The translations under genes were made by a program, and so were the position numbers. Positions 60,013-64,000 of a stretch of 64,000 nt of DNA are shown here, piece by piece. Origin of the DNA: Erpetoichthys calabaricus (taxonomy: Eukaryota > Chordata > Cladistia > Polypteriformes > Polypteridae). The DNA lies in contig NC_041396.2 in the NCBI RefSeq assembly GCF_900747795.2, forward strand, positions 38,278,674-38,342,673. The letters run 5' to 3'. A model generated the notes under the pieces. It saw nothing but the letters and a program-made list of their open reading frames with translations, searched no databases and was not told the origin of the DNA. Within the stretch, counting starts at the first letter, position 1. Each line of letters starts with the position of its first letter.

Positions 60013-61382
60013 ATTACTGTTTTTTTAAATGTTTTATTATAAAACGAATTCTTTAATCTACACCATTTTTGATGGCAGTCATCACAGGGCACACTTATTC
60101 GCACACCCGTACCATTTCAATTCAGATCTGGCTGTTAGGATAACAGCATGTGTTCAAGATGTAGAAGTTAACTGGAATTTCAGGAGAAATCTCATTCAAG
60201 CACAAGGAGAACTTGCATACTCATTTCCTGCTGTGAATCAAGCTGAGGACCCACCAGCATCAATAAACAAAGTACATAAATACTAACACCCATACATCCC
60301 TACAACCGTTTTCTAAATCCACTTATTCCATTACAGGTTTGTGAGTTTAATGTTAACACTTTAACTCAATCACTTTATCATTTACCGTCCTGGTGTTTGC
60401 TCAGATGGCAACACAAGGTAAGCTAGACAGATGAGGCCACCTAATCCAGTTTTCACAAATTTTATGGGAAAACCCTGGTAAATCAACATTTAATCCCTTA
60501 AGTGTGTACTGTGTCTTCTCCCAATGAGCTGGTACTAGAACTTTTTATATGGCCAAATAATTTAAACTGGGTTCTCTCTCTCTGAACAAACAGTGCCTCC
60601 CCCCAAGGACCCTCATTATTGCTTCCCTTTTTCACTCAGAGCAAGGCATCTACCCTGCTGCAGGAATGTCATTTAAGGCACTTGTATCATGGTCTCATTC
60701 TTTCCTTCTATACTGCTACAGTGTGGGAAAAGGTTCACAAGACTCTCACTACTACACAGATCCATTTCCTAGTTTCCCAGTCACCTCAATTTGCAATTGC
60801 AAAATGAATATAATTGAATTTAAACATATTCCCCATGGTGGACTGGTGGAATCTCGATTCCTATCTCAGTCTTGGTTTTGTTGGAATAAGTCTGATCTCA
60901 TGACACCTCTATTAAATAGTAGAAAATTAGTACATGGTTAGAGGTCCAATTACAGCCTCTTTTTGAGCTTAAGTCTTGTTTAGGGTGTTAGCTAGCACTT
61001 CTGTGTGAAACCTGAAATCTTCTCTTTTGATTGTGTTTTGGCTTTGGATCAGCTAGACCTGTTACTGTGAGAGTTTCCTCCAGTTTCCCAATACTTTTTG
61101 ATGGCGTAGGACACTGTTTTCACTGACCCCTTGACTTTTTTGCAATTTCTCTAAATGAAAGATCTACACGTTTAAGAGTTATAATGGTCTGTGTTAATTA
61201 TGTTATGTTAATTTCCTTTTTCTCACAATTATGAATGCAAAATACAGTGCAGTATTGTCTAAATATTACTTCAGAGGCTGTTGAAACACAGAATGTTCCA
61301 ATTCTACTTTTGTACAGACAGATGGTTTGTAAGTAATCGACCAAAGTTGGGACACCTGCAGGAATTGTTGTTGTTGATGCAG

Positions 61383-62419
61383 ACATTTATTTATACAGTA
61401 TAGCACATTTTCATACAATCAATGTAGCTCAAAGGGCTTTATATGATGAAGAAAGAGAAAAAAGACAAATAAATAATTAAAATTAGGGAACACTAATTAA
61501 CATAGAATAAAAGTAATGGTCTGATGGCCAGAAAGGACAGAAAAAACAAACAAAAAAAAAAAAACTCCAGATGGCTGGAGAAAAAAATAAAATCTGCAGG
61601 GGTTCCAGGCCATGAGACCACCCAACCCCCTCTAGGCTTTCTACCTAACATCAATGACCTCAATTAGTCCTCATTGTATTCTGGGTTCTCATGGAAGAAT
61701 TTGATGATGATGGTCATGTGGACTTCTGGCCTTTAATCCATCAATGTAAGGACATCACGGTGCTTTGAGTAGGTGGTGGTGGCGCAGATCGCCACCACAG
61801 AAAACCGGAAAAAGAACAGAAGAGAAAGTAGGGGTTAATATGGATTTTGGAGCCACCATGAATAATAATGATAATTAATTGAATATGCAGAGCATCAGGA
61901 TTTAACTAAGATTAAGCTATGAGAAAGCCATGTTAAAGTAATGTGTTTTTAGCAGTGTTTTAAAGTGCTCCACTGTATTAGCCTGGCGAATGCCTATTGG
62001 CAAGCTATTCCAGATTTTAGGTGCATAACAGCAGAAGGCCGTTAGCTCTTGGAATTCTAAGTAGACACTCATTTGAAGATCTAAGATTACGATTTGGAGT
62101 GTGAGACATTCTGAAATATAAGATGGAGCGAGATTATTTAAGGCTTTGTAAACCATAAGCAGTATTTTAAAGTCAATTCTAAATGACACAGGTAACCAGT
62201 GTAGTGACATCAAAACTGGGGTGATGTGCTCAGATTTTCGTTTCCGAGTTAAGATTCTAGAAGTTGCATTCTGCACTTATTGCAATCGATTGATGTCTTT
62301 TTTGGATAGTCCTGAGAGGAGTGCATTACAGTAATCTAGCTGACTGAAAACAAAAGCGTAAACTAATTTTTCAGCATCTTGCAATGTTATAAGAGGTCTA
62401 ACTTTTGCTGTATTTCTTA
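61383..62419 (-). mobile_element. L2-like LINE 3' part
   Basis: The minus strand has a clean 119-codon stretch: SEHITPVLMSLHWLPVSFRI, DFKILLMVYKALNNLAPSYI and IGIRQANTVEHFKTLLKTHY, the C-terminus of an L2-type reverse transcriptase. A 3' UTR follows and ends near TATACTGTATAAATAAATG on minus. Confidence 0.8.
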
Positions 62420-62429
62420 TATATATGTA

Positions 62430-62500
62430 TGTGTACACACACACACACACACACTGTACATATTATATGACAGACATTTGTGTATGTGTGTGTGTGTACA
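62430..62500. repeat. CA/TG microsatellites
   Basis: A CA run (62434-62453) and a TG run (62480-62497) separated by unique sequence. Confidence 0.8.
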
Positions 62501-62866
62501 GTCTATGTGTGTTTGGATAGTGTATATATAAGGTAGTCAAGGTGGCAACTGTCGCCAAGTAGTCTGTTTTCACTTCAGGTCACAAATGTGTGAAAGACGC
62601 ATTTGTGACCTGAAGTGTGACCTGAACCTTACATGCACGTAACCCGAGTCTGCTTGCATGTAAGCAAAAGATGATGTCATAAAAAAGTCGCAAACAAATA
62701 TATAGGTAAACAGAGACCTTGATTACTGTAACAAACTGTTTTAATTACATAATATAATAAGGCACATGTTGCCAGGCAGTGAATCAACAAAGTTTTGCCA
62801 TCCTGCCGGAACCTTTGTTATAAAGTCAGTGAACCTGTGATTTAAGCGTAATTTAAGCATTATTCA

Positions 62867-63285
62867 TCCATCTATTCATTTTATGAACCTGCATATTCCA
62901 TTACATTGTTATGGGGTCCAAAGCCTATCCTGGCAAATTTAGATTTATGGCAGAGACCATAAGAGAGGGGGGTGCTGGAGCCTATCCCAGCTAGAATAGG
63001 GCACAAGGCAGGAACAGATCCTGGACAGAGCGCAGGTCCATTGCATGGACACAGACACAGATACACACTCACACACACACACATCCATCCCAAGCACAAT
63101 TTAGTATCACCAATCCATCTAACCTGCATGTCTTTGGACTGCGGGAGGGAACCAGAGCACCTGGAGGAAGCCCACTTAGACACGTGGAAAACATGCAAAC
63201 CCCATGCCGGGAGGACCCAGAACGCAAACCCTGATTTCTGAATTGCGAGGCAGCAACGCTACCATTGTGCCACCGTGCCACCCCA
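62867..63285 (-). mobile_element. V-SINE-like SINE, moderately diverged
   Basis: On minus: head GGTGGCACGGTGGCACAATGG-like, CATGCAGGTTAGATGGATTG body, and a degraded tail near ATCCATCTATTCATTTTATG. The open frames across it are not genes. Confidence 0.8.
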
Positions 63286-64000
63286 AGTCCAATATTGTTC
63301 TTGTACACAGCATTAAAGACGTACAGCAAGATAAAAAAAAATCTAATTTCAGTATTCTGATATGATGGACTACTGTATCACCCCTCAGCTGGATTGATTA
63401 CAGTGGTTTCCATTGTAATATGGTATCATTTTCAAAACACCCAAAACTGATTGTCATTGCTGCTTGCTTAAAATCAACCTACCAGACCACCCAGGACTCA
63501 TGGATATCAGCCTTCACACTATTGCAAAGCCCTGTTATGATTCTCTTGGTAAGCACTCTTTTAGCCTTATGGCTTCAATTCTCTGAATTTCTTCCTATAG
63601 GTCTGTCCATGAGCATTGTGATTTAACTTTACTCATTCCAAAACTAATGAGCATATGGGTTTGACTGTTCAATAAAGATAGAAAATCACTACAAGTCTAT
63701 CAAATATTTAAACCTTTATTTACGTCTTTTTACAATCCTCATCCTAATTCACACATTTGTCTCCTTTCTAGAAGTGTGAAGATCTACTTTAATTGGCAAT
63801 GTGTGAACATCTTGACTGCATGATGTCCTGTTCACATCTCCGCTGTCACAACTCTGACTGTAATGATTTGATTCTCTCTGATAAGCTTATTGATTTTTTG
63901 TTACTTTCAATAGAGAACAGTTGGGAGTAACCCCTATCTGTCTAATGAGTGATGTTTGTGTTCTTATTATGTAGAGCTTTCCCCATTGTGTACTACTGCT

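Larger units (their letters stand above)
56022..64000 (+). other. Downstream of the 55.8-kb exon; possible long intron
   Basis: If the exon at 55787-56021 is real, this is its first intron. Apart from the SINEs, the L2 fragment and an internal CA/TG repeat (62430-62500), I see no exon-like frame with splice sites. Confidence 0.3.

Noticed and set aside
1-64000. A new multi-gene defence or biosynthetic system
   Set aside because: Only one certain gene and one possible exon are present; the remaining structure is explained by mobile elements and introns.

Overview
The window is vertebrate nuclear DNA, most likely from a ray-finned fish. Evidence: one split protein kinase gene with GT-AG introns, small exons and large introns, set among fish-type repeats (a tRNA-headed V-SINE/mermaid-like SINE with a GGAT tail, L2, CR1, RTE and L1-like LINE tails, and several Tc1/mariner families). 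The exact SINE consensus, as I remember it, suits bichirs and reedfish (Polypteridae), but that is an inference from memory. No bacterial, phage, CRISPR or operon-type system is present, and I found no retrovirus, LTR element or Polinton.

The only gene identified with confidence is NUAK2, an AMPK-related Ser/Thr kinase, on the minus strand (20997-32799). Its six coding exons join in frame to 609 codons plus stop. The kinase core, the LKB1-type activation loop, two GILK motifs and one SILK motif (PP1 docking) and an ESGYYS degron-like motif are all intact. A CpG-containing upstream region with an inverted CCAAT box lies near 33.04 kb. The 3' UTR probably runs to about 19.9 kb. A second gene may start on the plus strand at 55787, where a 78-codon open exon ends in a strong splice donor; I cannot name it and see no later exon. 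A compact CpG-rich, GC-box/CCAAT patch at 50.03-50.29 kb looks like an orphan promoter.

Layout. 0-16.5 kb: densely layered repeat fossils, including a Tc1 element split by an L2, an L1-like tail, a SINE inside a CR1 fragment, an IS630/Tc1-type element, a piggyBac-type MITE, and an RTE-L1 chimera flanked by a single target duplication. 16.5-18.2 kb: nothing recognised. 18.2-19.2 kb: an RTE tail and a hAT-like MITE. 19.9-33 kb: NUAK2. 33.8-42.6 kb: a cluster of one palindromic MITE family with SINEs inserted, a young Tc1-like element inside a TA microsatellite, and a 546-bp foldback element. 43.4-44.6 kb: a full-length decayed Tc1. 46.7-48.7 kb: LINE, SINE and Tc1 ends. 51.2-52.6 kb: an old LINE. 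53.4-63.3 kb: SINEs of mixed age, the possible first exon and an L2 fragment.

The unusual material is in how the mobile elements are built and nested. The best candidates are the RTE-L1 chimera (14.7-16.4 kb), the foldback element (37.8-38.4 kb) and the self-nested MITE (39.9-40.8 kb). I did not find a new multi-gene system.
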